Below, piece after piece: positions 19,540 to 29,476 of a stretch of DNA of 41,336 nt (positions within the stretch are counted from its first letter, which is position 1; every line of letters begins with the position of its first letter). Origin of the DNA: Burkholderiales bacterium (GTDB lineage: Bacteria; Pseudomonadota; Gammaproteobacteria; Burkholderiales; Burkholderiaceae_C); contig CANCVB010000024.1 in NCBI GenBank assembly GCA_947381415.1, forward strand, positions 1-41,336. The letters are read 5' to 3'. The translations under genes and the position numbers were made by a program. Under the pieces are notes generated by a model. The model was not told the origin of the DNA, did no database searches, and saw only the letters and a list, made by a program, of their open reading frames with translations.

Positions 19540-20052
19540 ATGCTTCGCCATTTAAAAACCTCTGCCCTTGCTTTGTGCCTGACCCTGTCTACTGTGTCCC
19601 ACGCAGCAACATTGGCTTCATGGAACGAAGACACTGACAAACTTGATTTGGGCGTGGCCAAAGTCAAACTCAGAGTCACTGGCAATGTCGACTACGGTCT
19701 AGATGGATACACCGAAGACTTTATCGCGGTAACCAACGAATTCAATCTGAATGTCTCTGGCAAACATTTGACCGTGAAAGCTTTTTGCAAAATCCAAATC
19801 ACCTCAGCCACCACCGTTTGCTTGGACGCTTTGACTGGCAAGTTCAGTGGTGCGAACGGCACCCAATTTGATTGCAAGATCAATGGCAAAGACAGTGATA
19901 ACTTTGATTTGCCACTAGAAGCTGGGATGTGCATGGAAATTGATCTGAAAGGTAAATTGAACAAAGCACCTCAGGGCAGTTTCAACATACAAGTGACCGG
20001 TAAAGTGGCCAAAGAAAAATTTGATAAAAAATTAGTAAGGTTAAGTTTCTAA
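19540..20052 (+). CDS. Small exported protein of unknown function, four cysteines in mature part
   Basis: A 170-residue protein I do not recognise. The ATG at 19540 has TAGGA seven bases upstream and opens a clear signal peptide (MLRHLKTSALALCLTLSTVSHA), so it is exported. The mature part of about 148 residues is rich in alternating polar and hydrophobic residues, suggesting a beta-rich fold. It has four cysteines (in AFCKI, TVCLD, FDCKI and GMCME) that could form two disulfides in the periplasm. Many Lys, Asp and Thr residues point to a soluble protein. It is 10 bases upstream of the TPR-secretin gene and on the same strand, so the two form a likely operon; it could be a substrate, partner or assembly factor of that secretin. 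Its composition is more AT-rich than its neighbours. No function should be assumed. Confidence 0.75.
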   Translation: MLRHLKTSALALCLTLSTVSHAATLASWNEDTDKLDLGVAKVKLRVTGNVDYGLDGYTEDFIAVTNEFNLNVSGKHLTVKAFCKIQITSATTVCLDALTGKFSGANGTQFDCKINGKDSDNFDLPLEAGMCMEIDLKGKLNKAPQGSFNIQVTGKVAKEKFDKKLVRLSF

Positions 20053-20062
20053 GTTTTTCACC

Positions 20063-22048
20063 ATGCGTAAAGCGGTGTTCGGTCGTACCGGTTGGATTGT
20101 GTGCTTGCTACTATGGGGCTGCGGAACCATTGCGCCACCAGAGCTTGGCACCAACGTTTCTTCCTCTAAAAATACCCCATCGGGCTCCGCATCAAGGTCG
20201 CAAACCTTGCTTGCAAGCGGCATAGATTACCTTGAAAAAGGTGATCTTGATAAAGCGCAAACAGTGTTCAACAGCGCTTTGAAATTTGACTTGATGAATC
20301 CGTTGCTGCACTTTTTCAATGCGCTGACCTATCAACTCAAATACGAACGAGGGGAAGCCGAAAGCCTTGAGTTGGCTGACATTGGATTTAAAAACGCCAT
20401 CAGCCTTGATAACAACCTCGACGTGGCATATATCCAATTAGGAAAACTGTATTTTTCTGCCAAACGCTATGAAGACGCAAGCAAGGCATTTGCTTTGGCC
20501 ACTTACAACCACCCCAACCAGTCAAATGAACCACTGCTGGGTTTGATTGAGTCGTCCATGCTCTCTGGCGACTTGGATACGGCCGCTTGGGGCATTAACC
20601 ATCTGGAATCAAATCATATAAATGACCCCAGATTGTTCAGAGCCAAAGTGTTTTTGGCAGCTCTCGCTAAACAACCACAGATAGCCAAGAAATCCATCGC
20701 GAAGTTCGCAGCCACCCATACAGACCTCAAAGACCGCAATGCCCTGCGATCACGCATGGACCAATTACTGGGCTTAGAAACAACCCCTTACGCAGCCCCG
20801 TTCACAACCGAGGCTGCACATATCCCAATGGCCCAAGCCAAAACCCAAGCGACAACTACCTCTTCCAAAGGCAAAGACGATGTAGACGACAAAAATGCAG
20901 CACTCACATCTGACACCCGGAAGAATTGGTTTCGCTGCGACCCGCGGCCAGCACCTGTCTCTGAAAAAGACACGCCTACTTTGATTCCTATCAGCGCCTT
21001 ACCGGTATCCGATGAGACCGCCACAGGAATCACCCTGCCCGCACCTTGCACCGGTGAAAGACCTCCTACGGCGATGATTGAAGTTACCCTGATCCGCGCA
21101 GAAGAAACATTGACCAAATCGTATGGTGTGAATTTGCTAGATGGCCTCAGCTTGGGCAGAAGTGTTGTGCAAGCGGCTGATGGCACTGTGAGCCGCACAG
21201 GCAGCCTCTTCAACACATTGGGCGCAGATGCAACAACAACCCCAGTGGGTGTCTTGCCGGCAACCACGGGGTATTTGAGTTATTCGCTCAATATTGCCAA
21301 CGCAATGTATACAAAAAATGAAGTCATCGCCAGACCCTCGTTAGCTGCTGTGGATCGACTTCCCGCTGTGTTTTTCACTGGCTCCAATCTCTCCATCAAA
21401 GTGGCAGGAAATTCAGGGGGTGTTAGCCAATTGGTTGACAAATCGGTGGGGCTGTCGCTGTCCATCACACCGACTTTTTTAGACAACGATGAGGTGATGC
21501 TCAATATTCGCGCATCGCGTTCGGGCTTGCTACTGAACCCAGACGCATCCAATATTGCTTTGAACTTGACCCGCGACTCGGTGAATGCGGTTGCCTTGGT
21601 AAAGTTTGGTCAAACGTTTGTTTTGAATGGATTGGTAAGCACCACAAAGAGCCAAGAAAATTCAGGCGTGCCGATTTTGGGTGACATCCCAGTGTTGCAA
21701 ATGCTGTTCAAAACCTCTATGGAATCTGATGTCAACAGACAAATTTTGACACTCATCACGGTACGCAAACTCAACGAAACGAACGATCCAGTTGCCAGCG
21801 CCAAAACCAGCAAGCCAGCGCCGGTCGCGCACAAATTGCTGGATCAAGTTCAGCAGTATGTTGCCCTGCAAGCGTTTTTGTCTGCCAAAGAAAACAAAAC
21901 CGAAATGAGCGACATCCTTAAGGGCATTCAACAAAACCCGATGTCATACAAGTACCTGAGCGCCCGTGACCTTGTGACAGCGCCAATGAACTCGAAAAAG
22001 TCTCTCCAACAAACCATCGCTTCAGTAAGAGAGAGTTACGCGTTTTAA
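20063..22048 (+). CDS. Orphan lipoprotein with TPR repeats and C-terminal secretin domain
   Basis: A 661-residue outer-membrane-type protein. The N-terminus has a hydrophobic segment ending in WGC (Cys20), a lipobox-like site. Residues about 45-210 form TPR-like helices (ASGIDYLEKGDLDKAQTVFN, IQLGKLYFSAKRYEDASKAF). A low-complexity linker follows (about 230-330). The secretin part starts near 338 (MIEVTLIRAEE), continues with ARPSLAAVDRLPAVFFTGS, and has the signature VPILGDIPVLQMLFKT at about 536-551. About 90 extra residues follow. Secretins form large outer-membrane channels for type II/III secretion or type IV pili, but usually have other N-terminal domains and many partner genes. Here the only neighbour is the small exported protein, so substrate and motor are unknown. 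It may also be part of a system encoded elsewhere. Confidence 0.82.
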   Translation: MRKAVFGRTGWIVCLLLWGCGTIAPPELGTNVSSSKNTPSGSASRSQTLLASGIDYLEKGDLDKAQTVFNSALKFDLMNPLLHFFNALTYQLKYERGEAESLELADIGFKNAISLDNNLDVAYIQLGKLYFSAKRYEDASKAFALATYNHPNQSNEPLLGLIESSMLSGDLDTAAWGINHLESNHINDPRLFRAKVFLAALAKQPQIAKKSIAKFAATHTDLKDRNALRSRMDQLLGLETTPYAAPFTTEAAHIPMAQAKTQATTTSSKGKDDVDDKNAALTSDTRKNWFRCDPRPAPVSEKDTPTLIPISALPVSDETATGITLPAPCTGERPPTAMIEVTLIRAEETLTKSYGVNLLDGLSLGRSVVQAADGTVSRTGSLFNTLGADATTTPVGVLPATTGYLSYSLNIANAMYTKNEVIARPSLAAVDRLPAVFFTGSNLSIKVAGNSGGVSQLVDKSVGLSLSITPTFLDNDEVMLNIRASRSGLLLNPDASNIALNLTRDSVNAVALVKFGQTFVLNGLVSTTKSQENSGVPILGDIPVLQMLFKTSMESDVNRQILTLITVRKLNETNDPVASAKTSKPAPVAHKLLDQVQQYVALQAFLSAKENKTEMSDILKGIQQNPMSYKYLSARDLVTAPMNSKKSLQQTIASVRESYAF

Positions 22049-22102
22049 ATACCGCCTTGCAAAACCGATGACCCCTTCATCTGGCGTGCACCTGCCAATG
22101 GG

Positions 22103-23437
22103 TCAATCTTTGTCCACGTAAGGGTTGCTGGCCGTTTTCATTTCTATTCGCAAAGGGGTGCCTTCTAGCGCAAAGGCTTTGCGAAAACGGCCTTCCAAGA
22201 ACCGCTTGTAGGCATCTGTCACATGTTCAAGGGAGTTGCCATGAATCACGATAACGGGTGGGTTCATGCCGCCTTGGTGGGCATAACGTAATTTAGGACG
22301 GAACATGCCAGCACGCTTGGGCGACTGAAATTGCACAGCTTCTAAGAGCAGGCGCGTCAAAATAGGGGTGCTCATTTTGCACATGGCGGCTGCATGGGCT
22401 TGCGCTATCGACTTCCAAACAGGCCCCAGACCTTGTCGTTTTTGGGCGGAGATATGGTGTAACTTGGCAAACTTTAAAAACGCCAAACGGCTCTCGATGG
22501 AGCGCTCAAGCAGTTCACGTTGGTAGGCGTCAACCGCGTCCCATTTATTGACGGCCAACACCACGGCCCTGCCCGTCTCCAAGATATAGCCCGCGATGTG
22601 CGCGTCTTGGTCGGTCACCCCTTGGGTGGCGTCCAGCAACAGCAAAGCCACATTGGCAGACTCAATGGCCTGCAAAGTTTTCACCACAGAAAATTTTTCG
22701 ATGGCTTCAAATACCTTGCCTTTGCGGCGCAGTCCCGCTGTGTCAATCAGTTCGAACTGCTGCCCCTCACGCTCAAAAGGGATATGGATGGCGTCGCGGG
22801 TGGTGCCCGGCAAATCAAAAGCCACCAAGCGTTCTTCACCCAGCCAGGTGTTGATCAAGGTGGATTTGCCCACATTCGGGCGCCCCACCACAGCGAGCTT
22901 TAAGGGTTTGGGAGAGCCGTCGTCCTCCTCGTCCTCGTCGGGGAGATGGAGTGCGCCTAAAGAAGCATCCAACATGCTGCGAATGCCTTGTCCATGGGCA
23001 GCAGACACTGGCATCACTTCACCCAGGCCAAGTTCGAAAAACTCGACCAAGCGATGCCCCTCTTGCATACCCTCCGCTTTGTTGGCCACCAACAAAGAAG
23101 GTTTACCCAATCGGCGCAAGTAGTTGGCAATGTCGTGGTCTTGGGCGCTGATGCCTTGGCGGGCATCAACCACAAAAATCACGGCATCCGATTCAGCCAC
23201 CGCCTGTCGGGTTTGCTTGGCCATTTCTTTGAAAATGCCGCTCTCCGCTGTGGGCTCAAACCCCCCGGTATCGATGACGATGAACTCTTGTTTACCGTGC
23301 TTTGCATTGCCATAGTGACGGTCGCGCGTGAGCCCTGCGTAATCGGCGACGATGGCATCTCGGGTTTTGGTGATGCGGTTGAACAAGGTGGATTTACCCA
23401 CGTTGGGACGCCCCACCAAAGCAATCACCGGTTTCAC
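22103..23437 (-). CDS. der: Ribosome biogenesis GTPase Der (EngA)
   Basis: Der is an essential tandem-G-domain GTPase needed for 50S subunit assembly. The 444-residue protein has G1 boxes GRPNVGKST at 9-17 and 185-193, G3 DTGGF and DTAGL, G4 NKAE and NKWD, and a C-terminal KH-like domain (PPVIVIHGN). An acidic linker DEDEEDDG (167-174) joins the G domains. The first G4 reads NKAE instead of the usual NKxD, a known variation in some Der proteins. It is followed upstream by bamB (16-base gap), in the order found in most gammaproteobacteria and betaproteobacteria. Confidence 0.97.
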   Translation of the reverse strand: MKPVIALVGRPNVGKSTLFNRITKTRDAIVADYAGLTRDRHYGNAKHGKQEFIVIDTGGFEPTAESGIFKEMAKQTRQAVAESDAVIFVVDARQGISAQDHDIANYLRRLGKPSLLVANKAEGMQEGHRLVEFFELGLGEVMPVSAAHGQGIRSMLDASLGALHLPDEDEEDDGSPKPLKLAVVGRPNVGKSTLINTWLGEERLVAFDLPGTTRDAIHIPFEREGQQFELIDTAGLRRKGKVFEAIEKFSVVKTLQAIESANVALLLLDATQGVTDQDAHIAGYILETGRAVVLAVNKWDAVDAYQRELLERSIESRLAFLKFAKLHHISAQKRQGLGPVWKSIAQAHAAAMCKMSTPILTRLLLEAVQFQSPKRAGMFRPKLRYAHQGGMNPPVIVIHGNSLEHVTDAYKRFLEGRFRKAFALEGTPLRIEMKTASNPYVDKD

Positions 23438-23453
23438 AGCGACGCCTTTGTTT

Positions 23454-24581
23454 TCAAGGGAGTTGGTAAGCCTGCAGCAAGCCGTCGCGCGTCAACACCA
23501 CAAAGCCTCCCTCAGCCAACGCGGTAGGCGTTGATGCAAAACCATCCGAAGAGGTTTGCACGCGGTTGATCAAACTGCCATCGCTGGCAGACAGCAGATA
23601 AAGCCAACCACCGCTGTCACCTATCACAATGCCTTTGGCAGTGAACATTGGGCCGGTGAGTTCGCGGTATTTCAACCTGTCCGAATCCCAAAGCCTGTCT
23701 CCCGTGCTGCGACTCCAGGCTTGAACAACGCCATTGGACTCGGTACCAATAAGCATCTTGTCGTTTCCGTCAACGCCTTGAGAACCCACAGAGGCGCGGG
23801 TCCACACCACACTGCCGCGCAAGGCATCAACACATCCCACCTGAGATTGAAAAGCACGCACACAAACAGAGTTGGCAACCCGAGAGGGCTTTGCCACCAA
23901 ATCGACCAAGCGCTCTAAATCATTGATGCCTCGGGGGTTGGCCACGGGCACATCCCACTTGACTTGACCGTTATCGGGATTGAGCGCGGTCAGCCGACCA
24001 CCCAATCCGACCAGCAAGGTGTTTTGAAATGGCATGAGCACACCGTTTTGCTTCAACACCAAGGGCTCACCCGGGCGTTGCTGCACCCATAAGCGTTCTC
24101 CGCTGGCCAAATCAAAAGCCAAAATGGAGCGATCAGCCATGAGCATGAATACACGCTCACCCGCGATCAATGGATGGGTATAAGACTGCGAGGTCAAACG
24201 GCTGCGCCACAACACCTTGCCCGCTTTGAGCAGGACCAGTTCGTTGTTGAGGGTGACAGCGGCGACATGCTCACCATCGAATCCAGCGCCTGTGCTGAGG
24301 GCTGTTTTCAGCTCATAACGCCATTCTGTTTGTCCGTTGCGGACATTCACCACGGCGATCTTGCCCTTGTCAGAGGTAAGCGCCAAACGGTCTTGCACCA
24401 CTTGCAAACTTTGCACAAACGAAATGTCATCCCCCATCTTGAACTGCCACAGGGCTTGAATGGGTTTGTCCGCTTTAAGGGGTGGAATTTGCGCAGGCTT
24501 GGGTCGAGACGCACCGCAGGCCGTCAGCAAAACGCCGAAAACAAGGATAAAAAACCAACGTGTCACAAAGACAACTTTCAT
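23454..24581 (-). CDS. bamB: Outer membrane assembly lipoprotein BamB
   Basis: BamB is the beta-propeller lipoprotein of the BAM complex, which inserts beta-barrel proteins into the outer membrane. The 375-residue protein has a signal ending in the lipobox LTAC (Cys22), followed by PQQ-like repeats ([49 protein letters not shown] in parts). The ATG at 24581 overlaps the yfgM-like stop by four bases, and der follows. BamD of the same complex is encoded at 32087-32887. Confidence 0.95.
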   Translation of the reverse strand: MKVVFVTRWFFILVFGVLLTACGASRPKPAQIPPLKADKPIQALWQFKMGDDISFVQSLQVVQDRLALTSDKGKIAVVNVRNGQTEWRYELKTALSTGAGFDGEHVAAVTLNNELVLLKAGKVLWRSRLTSQSYTHPLIAGERVFMLMADRSILAFDLASGERLWVQQRPGEPLVLKQNGVLMPFQNTLLVGLGGRLTALNPDNGQVKWDVPVANPRGINDLERLVDLVAKPSRVANSVCVRAFQSQVGCVDALRGSVVWTRASVGSQGVDGNDKMLIGTESNGVVQAWSRSTGDRLWDSDRLKYRELTGPMFTAKGIVIGDSGGWLYLLSASDGSLINRVQTSSDGFASTPTALAEGGFVVLTRDGLLQAYQLP

Positions 24582-25243
24582 TTTTTGAACTCGGCAGAGG
24601 ACACATCCACGCCCAATGTGCCCAGCTTGACTTCGATCAAGCGTCGGTACTCTGAAGTTTCGTCCATGGTCTTATAGGCATTGCTCAATCGGGTTTTGGC
24701 CTCATCATGTTTGCCTTCGATCAAGGCAATGTCGCCAAGGCGGTCGTCAAAAAGGGCTTGAAAACCATTGGGCGCTGTCTTGCCCTCGACCCAAGAACGG
24801 GCTTTGGCCATGTCTTTACGCTCAATGGCCAAGGCTGACAAACGCAAACGCGCCAATGCCACATAAGCCTCATCAGAAGCATGGTCCACCACCCATGCCA
24901 GCGGTTTTTCTGCTTCTGTGGCCTGGTCTTTATCGAAATAGGTTTTGGCCGCCAACAAGGAAGCTTGCGCCGTCAAAGTGGCTCGGGGAAATTGGTCCTG
25001 CAAGTCACTCAATGAGCGTGCCAAAAGGGTCAAGTCACCTTGCTTGCTGGCGTTTTCAAAGGTATCAAACAAGACAGCCGCTTGCGCTGCTTGGCGTTGT
25101 TGCCAATAGTTCCATCCGTTCCAAGCTGCAAATGCCACCAGTGCCACAGTGATCAGGCTTGTGATGAGGTTGCCCCACCGGGCCCAAAAAGATTTGATTT
25201 GGTCAAGTTGTTCTTGTTCTTCAAGGTCGAGATGCGAAGCCAT
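24578..25243 (-). CDS. yfgM: YfgM-like TPR membrane protein
   Basis: A 221-residue protein with one N-terminal membrane segment at about 25-47 (preceded by LEEQEQLDQIKSFWARWGN) and a periplasmic TPR-like region (QAAVLFDTFENASKQGDL, ASLLAAKTYFDKDQATEAE, DRLGDIALIEGKHDEAKTRL). YfgM in E. coli associates with the Sec translocon and PpiD as a periplasmic chaperone network part. The gene lies between hisS and bamB with a four-base overlap to bamB, which matches the conserved order. Confidence 0.92.
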   Translation of the reverse strand: MASHLDLEEQEQLDQIKSFWARWGNLITSLITVALVAFAAWNGWNYWQQRQAAQAAVLFDTFENASKQGDLTLLARSLSDLQDQFPRATLTAQASLLAAKTYFDKDQATEAEKPLAWVVDHASDEAYVALARLRLSALAIERKDMAKARSWVEGKTAPNGFQALFDDRLGDIALIEGKHDEAKTRLSNAYKTMDETSEYRRLIEVKLGTLGVDVSSAEFKK

Positions 25244-25267
25244 GGTATTCCTGATAAGGCGGTAAAA

Positions 25268-26563
25268 CTAAAGTGCGGATTGTAGGCTGTGGCCCCAATG
25301 GCTGATATTGGCCAAAGTCTCGGTGCGTTGGGCCCCTTGGCCGTCACGCAAAGACTTCACCGTCACCTGGCCCTGGGCGAGCTCATCGGGACCGAACACC
25401 AGGGCATGTTGTGCCCCACTGGCATCGGCCTTTTTGAACTGGGACTTCATGCTGCCCATGCCAGCCGCAGAATCGGTGGGCGCATGCATTTGCACAGACA
25501 CACCCATGCTGCGCAGGCTTTGCAGCACAGGCATGACTTGCGGCAAGGCCGCGGCATCAGGCACGATGGCGTAGACATCGGTCAGCACATCGGCCACGCC
25601 AGCACCCTGCTCTTTGAGCAACTCCAGCACCCGTTCCACACCCAGCGCCCAACCCACTGCGGGCGCGGGCTTGCCGCCAATCTCTTCAATCAGGTAGTCG
25701 TAACGCCCGCCGCCGCAAACCGTGCCCTGAGAGCCCAGGCGCTCGGTGATGAACTCAAAGACGGTGAGGTTGTAATAGTCCATGCCCCGCACCAGACGGG
25801 GGTTGATGCTGTAGGCCACCGCGTTGGCGTCCAAGATGGCTTTGACCGCATTGAAATGCGCCAGGCTTTGTTCGCCAAGAAAGTCGAGCAATTGGGGCGC
25901 GGCCTCGTTCAAGGCTTTCATGGCGGGGTTTTTGCTGTCCAAAATGCGCAAAGGGTTGCTGTGCAATCGGCGCTTGGCGTCTTCGTCGAGCTGATCGGCG
26001 TGCTGCTCAAAATAGGCAATGAGTGCTGCACGGTGCTGCAAACGCTCGGGCGGCTGACCCAGGCTGTTGAGCTCCAAGCGAACATCGGTCAGACCCAGGG
26101 CTTTCCACAAGCTGCAAGCCAGCAAAATCAACTCGGCGTCCACCTCTGGGCCACCAAAACCCAGGGCCTCGGCGCCAATTTGGTGAAATTGACGATAACG
26201 GCCACGCTGCGGGCGTTCGTGTCTGAACATCGGGCCCATGTAATACAGCCGCTTGCCGCCCTCGTAGAGCATGTTGTGTTCAACCACGGCCCGCACCACG
26301 CCAGCGGTGGACTCGGGGCGCAAGGTGAGTTGTTCACCGTTGAGCCTGTCTTCAAAGGAGTACATCTCCTTTTCCACAATGTCGGTCACCTCGCCCAGCC
26401 CACGTATGAACAGCGCTGTGGGTTCGACGATGGGGGTGCGGATGTTGCGGTAGGCATGCAGTCGCATGACCTCGCGCACAGCGGACTCCAAGGCCTCCCA
26501 ACGCGCGGAATCGGGCGGCAATATGTCGTTCATGCCTTTGACGGCGGTTAATTTGTCAGCCAT
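25268..26563 (-). CDS. hisS: Histidyl-tRNA synthetase
   Basis: HisS charges tRNA-His. The 431-residue protein shows class II motif 2 ([19 protein letters not shown], about 110-128), the His-specific [23 protein letters not shown], motif 3 [13 protein letters not shown], and a C-terminal anticodon-binding domain that includes [19 protein letters not shown] chose ATG 26563 ([13 protein letters not shown]); the reading frame is open further upstream inside ispG, but that part is not protein-like. It lies 22 bases after ispG. With hisZ this window holds both the enzyme and its regulatory paralogue. Confidence 0.97.
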   Translation of the reverse strand: MADKLTAVKGMNDILPPDSARWEALESAVREVMRLHAYRNIRTPIVEPTALFIRGLGEVTDIVEKEMYSFEDRLNGEQLTLRPESTAGVVRAVVEHNMLYEGGKRLYYMGPMFRHERPQRGRYRQFHQIGAEALGFGGPEVDAELILLACSLWKALGLTDVRLELNSLGQPPERLQHRAALIAYFEQHADQLDEDAKRRLHSNPLRILDSKNPAMKALNEAAPQLLDFLGEQSLAHFNAVKAILDANAVAYSINPRLVRGMDYYNLTVFEFITERLGSQGTVCGGGRYDYLIEEIGGKPAPAVGWALGVERVLELLKEQGAGVADVLTDVYAIVPDAAALPQVMPVLQSLRSMGVSVQMHAPTDSAAGMGSMKSQFKKADASGAQHALVFGPDELAQGQVTVKSLRDGQGAQRTETLANISHWGHSLQSAL

Positions 26564-26585
26564 GGTGATGGAAAGGCGGGGCGAA

Positions 26586-27845
26586 TCAGACGCTTGCCGC
26601 AAATTTTTTCTGGATGTAGTTTTCGACGATGTCGTGGAATTCTTTGGCGATATTGTCGCCGCGCAAGGTGAGTGCTTTTTCGCCGTCGATGAACACGGGT
26701 GCGGCAGGTGCTTCGCCGGTTCCCGGCAGGCTGATGCCGATGTCGGCATGTTTGCTTTCCCCTGGCCCATTGACGATGCAGCCCATGACCGCCACTTTGA
26801 GGCCTTCAACGCCAGGGTATTGCTTGCGCCACACGGGCATTTGCTGACGCAAAAAATCATCGATTTCTTGCGCCAATTCTTGGAAAGTGGTGCTGGTGGT
26901 GCGCCCGCATCCTGGGCAGGCGGTGACGCTGGGCACGAATGTGCGCAGGCCCAGGGCTTGCAAAATTTCGGTGGCAATCAACACCTCTTGGGTGCGGGCT
27001 TCACCTGGCTGGGGCGTGAGCGAGACACGGATGGTGTCGCCAATGCCCTCTTGCAGCAACAGGCCCAAGGCCACGCTGGAAGCTGCTGTGCCCTTGACGC
27101 CCATGCCCGCTTCGGTCAAGCCCAAATGCAGGGGGTGGTTGCTGCGCTTGGCCAGTTCGCGGTACACCGCCACCAGGTCTTGCACGCCACTCATCTTGCA
27201 GCTGAGGATGATTTGCTGACGCGGCAAGCCCAAACGCTCGGCCAATTCAGCCGACTCCAAGGCAGATGTGACCAAGGCTTGGTACATCACCTGTTTGGCA
27301 TCCCAAGGCGAGGAACGCAAACCATTTTCATCCATGAGTTTGGCCAGCAACTCTTGGTCCAAACTGCCCCAATTCACACCGATGCGCACCGCCTTGTCGT
27401 ACTTGATGGCGGCCTCGATCATCTGGGCAAACTGCTTGTCGTGCTTGTCGCCCTTGCCCACGTTGCCAGGGTTGATGCGGTATTTGGAGAGTGCTTGCGC
27501 GCAGTCAGGAAATTCAGTCAGCAATCGGTGGCCGTTGTAATGAAAGTCACCAATGAGGGGGACATTCACGCCCATTTTGTCGAGTTGCTCGCGGATGTAG
27601 GGCACGGCCTTGGCCGACTCGGGTGTGTCCACGGTGATGCGCACCATCTCAGAACCAGCCAGTGCCAGTTCTTTGACTTGAATGGCAGTGCCAATGGCGT
27701 CGCCCGTGTCGGTGTTGGTCATGGACTGCACGCGGACAGGGGCATCGCCACCCACGGTCACCACATGGTCGCCCCAGCGTACCTGGGCCTGCAGACTGCG
27801 GTGCCGCGCGGGGATGGAAAAAGGAATGGCTTGTTCGAGGGACAT
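26586..27845 (-). CDS. ispG: 4-hydroxy-3-methylbut-2-enyl diphosphate synthase (flavodoxin/ferredoxin)
   Basis: IspG makes HMBPP in the MEP isoprenoid pathway with a [4Fe-4S] cluster. The 419-residue protein has the TIM-barrel start [13 protein letters not shown] and the cluster cysteines in TACPGCGR and [11 protein letters not shown]. Its length is above the roughly 372 aa of E. coli IspG because of a mid-protein insertion common in proteobacterial relatives ([20 protein letters not shown] around it). I chose ATG 27845 (MSLEQAIPF); a GTG at 27863 overlaps the rlmN stop by one base and is possible. No rodZ or pilF gene separates it from rlmN. Confidence 0.96.
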   Translation of the reverse strand: MSLEQAIPFSIPARHRSLQAQVRWGDHVVTVGGDAPVRVQSMTNTDTGDAIGTAIQVKELALAGSEMVRITVDTPESAKAVPYIREQLDKMGVNVPLIGDFHYNGHRLLTEFPDCAQALSKYRINPGNVGKGDKHDKQFAQMIEAAIKYDKAVRIGVNWGSLDQELLAKLMDENGLRSSPWDAKQVMYQALVTSALESAELAERLGLPRQQIILSCKMSGVQDLVAVYRELAKRSNHPLHLGLTEAGMGVKGTAASSVALGLLLQEGIGDTIRVSLTPQPGEARTQEVLIATEILQALGLRTFVPSVTACPGCGRTTSTTFQELAQEIDDFLRQQMPVWRKQYPGVEGLKVAVMGCIVNGPGESKHADIGISLPGTGEAPAAPVFIDGEKALTLRGDNIAKEFHDIVENYIQKKFAASV

Positions 27846-27862
27846 GGTTGGATTTTGCCGCA

Positions 27863-28972
27863 CTAGGCGTGGATGCGGATGGTCTTGGCCCGCCTGCCCG
27901 ACACGTCAGTGCGGTCTTGGATGTCGCCAGCCAATTGGCCACAGGCGGCAGCGATGTCGTCGCCGCGGGTTTTGCGGATGGTGGTCACGATGCCGGCTTC
28001 GCTCAACAGCGCTGCAAACGCCTTGACCCGCTCGGGGGGCGAGCGCAGCAAGCCCGAGGCTGGAAAGGGGTTGAAGGGAATCAGGTTGAATTTGCAGGGG
28101 GTGGGCTCGCCATGCGGCGGGCGCACCAAGCGGATGAGCTGCTCGGCGTGTTCATCGCTGTCGTTCACCCCGTCCAACATGCAGTATTCGAAGGTGATGA
28201 AGTCACGCGGCGCATGCGCCAAGTAGTCTCGGCAGGTTTGCAGCAACTCGTCCAGCGGGTATTTGCGGTTCAGAGGCACCAACTCGTCGCGCAAGGCGTC
28301 GTTGGGCGCGTGCAAGGACACTGCCAAGGCCACAGGGCAATCCTGCCCGAGTCGCTCGATCATGGGGACCACACCAGAGGTGGACACGGTCACGCGTCTT
28401 CTGGACAGGCCATAGCCATGATCGTCCAGCATGGTTTTGAGGGCGGGCACCAGGGCGGAATAATTTTGCAAGGGCTCGCCCATGCCCATCATCACTACAT
28501 TGGAAATCACCCGCTCGTCCACGCCACGCTCTTGGCGCAAGGTGCGCTCGGCGTACCAAAGTTGCGCGATGATTTCAGCGGTGCTCAGGTTGCGGCTGAA
28601 ACCTTGGGCGCCCGTAGAGCAAAAAGGGCAACCCACGGCGCAACCAGCCTGAGAGGACACGCACAAGGTGCCTCGGTCGGTTTCGGGAATGAAAACGGTT
28701 TCGATGGCATTGCCCTGCCCCACATCGAACATCCATTTGATGGTGCCGTCAGCGGAATCGTGTCGGCTGATGACGGGCAGAGCCAAGATGTCGGCGTGGT
28801 CTTGGAGCTTGCTGCGCAGGCTTTGCGCCAGATCGGTCATCTGCGCAAAGTCTTCAACGCCTTTGTGGTGAATCCAGCGAAACAACTGGACTGCACGGAA
28901 TTTTTTCTCGCCTTGGGTCAAACACCATGCGACCAAGCCGTCCAGATCGAAATCAAGCAGGTTGGTCTTCAT
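27863..28972 (-). CDS. rlmN: Dual-specificity RNA methyltransferase RlmN
   Basis: RlmN is a radical-SAM enzyme that methylates C2 of A2503 in 23S rRNA and A37 of several tRNAs. The 369-residue protein has the cluster motif with Cys111, Cys115 and Cys118 (CAVGCPFC), the GMGEPLQNY motif, and the C-terminal substrate Cys344 in [10 protein letters not shown]. The catalytic Cys pair is complete. It lies 22 bases downstream of ndk and nearly touches ispG. Confidence 0.97.
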   Translation of the reverse strand: MKTNLLDFDLDGLVAWCLTQGEKKFRAVQLFRWIHHKGVEDFAQMTDLAQSLRSKLQDHADILALPVISRHDSADGTIKWMFDVGQGNAIETVFIPETDRGTLCVSSQAGCAVGCPFCSTGAQGFSRNLSTAEIIAQLWYAERTLRQERGVDERVISNVVMMGMGEPLQNYSALVPALKTMLDDHGYGLSRRRVTVSTSGVVPMIERLGQDCPVALAVSLHAPNDALRDELVPLNRKYPLDELLQTCRDYLAHAPRDFITFEYCMLDGVNDSDEHAEQLIRLVRPPHGEPTPCKFNLIPFNPFPASGLLRSPPERVKAFAALLSEAGIVTTIRKTRGDDIAAACGQLAGDIQDRTDVSGRRAKTIRIHA

Positions 28973-28994
28973 GGTGATGCGGAGAGAACCGCTT

Positions 28995-29420
28995 TCAGTG
29001 ACCGTAAACGTTCATTCCGGCGAAGAAGAAACCGATTTCGTGGGCAGCGGTATCGGGGCCGTCGGAGCCATGAACCGCGTTGGCGTCAATGCTGTCGGCG
29101 AAATCGGCGCGGATGGTGCCCTTGTCAGCCTTCTTGGGGTCGGTGGCGCCCATGAGGTCACGGTTTTTCAGGATGGCGTTTTCGCCTTCCAACACTTGGA
29201 TCATGACGGGGCCGGAGACCATGAAATCGACCAGATCTTTGAAGAAAGGACGGGCTTTGTGGACGCCGTAAAAGGCTTCGGCTTCGCCACGGCTCAAATG
29301 GGCCATGCGGGCAGCGATCACTTTCAGGCCAGCACCTTCAAAGCGTGCATAGATTTGACCGATGACATTTTTTGCCACTGCGTCGGGTTTGATGATGGAG
29401 AGGGTACGTTCGATGGCCAT
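28995..29420 (-). CDS. ndk: Nucleoside diphosphate kinase
   Basis: Ndk balances NTP and dNTP pools by transferring gamma-phosphate through a phosphohistidine. The 141-residue protein starts [20 protein letters not shown] and has the active site NAVHGSDG near residue 117, with the family's [14 protein letters not shown] segment. I chose ATG 29420; the ATG at 29444 would add eight residues before the family start. A GGAA site lies upstream. In many betaproteobacteria ndk is followed by rlmN, as here. Confidence 0.97.
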   Translation of the reverse strand: MAIERTLSIIKPDAVAKNVIGQIYARFEGAGLKVIAARMAHLSRGEAEAFYGVHKARPFFKDLVDFMVSGPVMIQVLEGENAILKNRDLMGATDPKKADKGTIRADFADSIDANAVHGSDGPDTAAHEIGFFFAGMNVYGH

Positions 29421-29476
29421 GTTGGTGTTTCCAAAAGTTATCAAAAAATGGGGCGCGATGCGCTAAGCGGGTGATT

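Noticed and set aside
26564-26977. N-terminal extension of hisS within ispG
   Set aside because: The extra part is out of frame in ispG and has no protein-like character; the standard HisRS start is at 26563.
25289-29155. Three long plus-strand open frames (about 420, 466 and 435 codons) opposite hisS, ispG and rlmN-ndk
   Set aside because: They lie antisense to clear housekeeping genes, show His/Gln/Gly-rich composition unlike real proteins, and follow from high third-position GC in the true genes.
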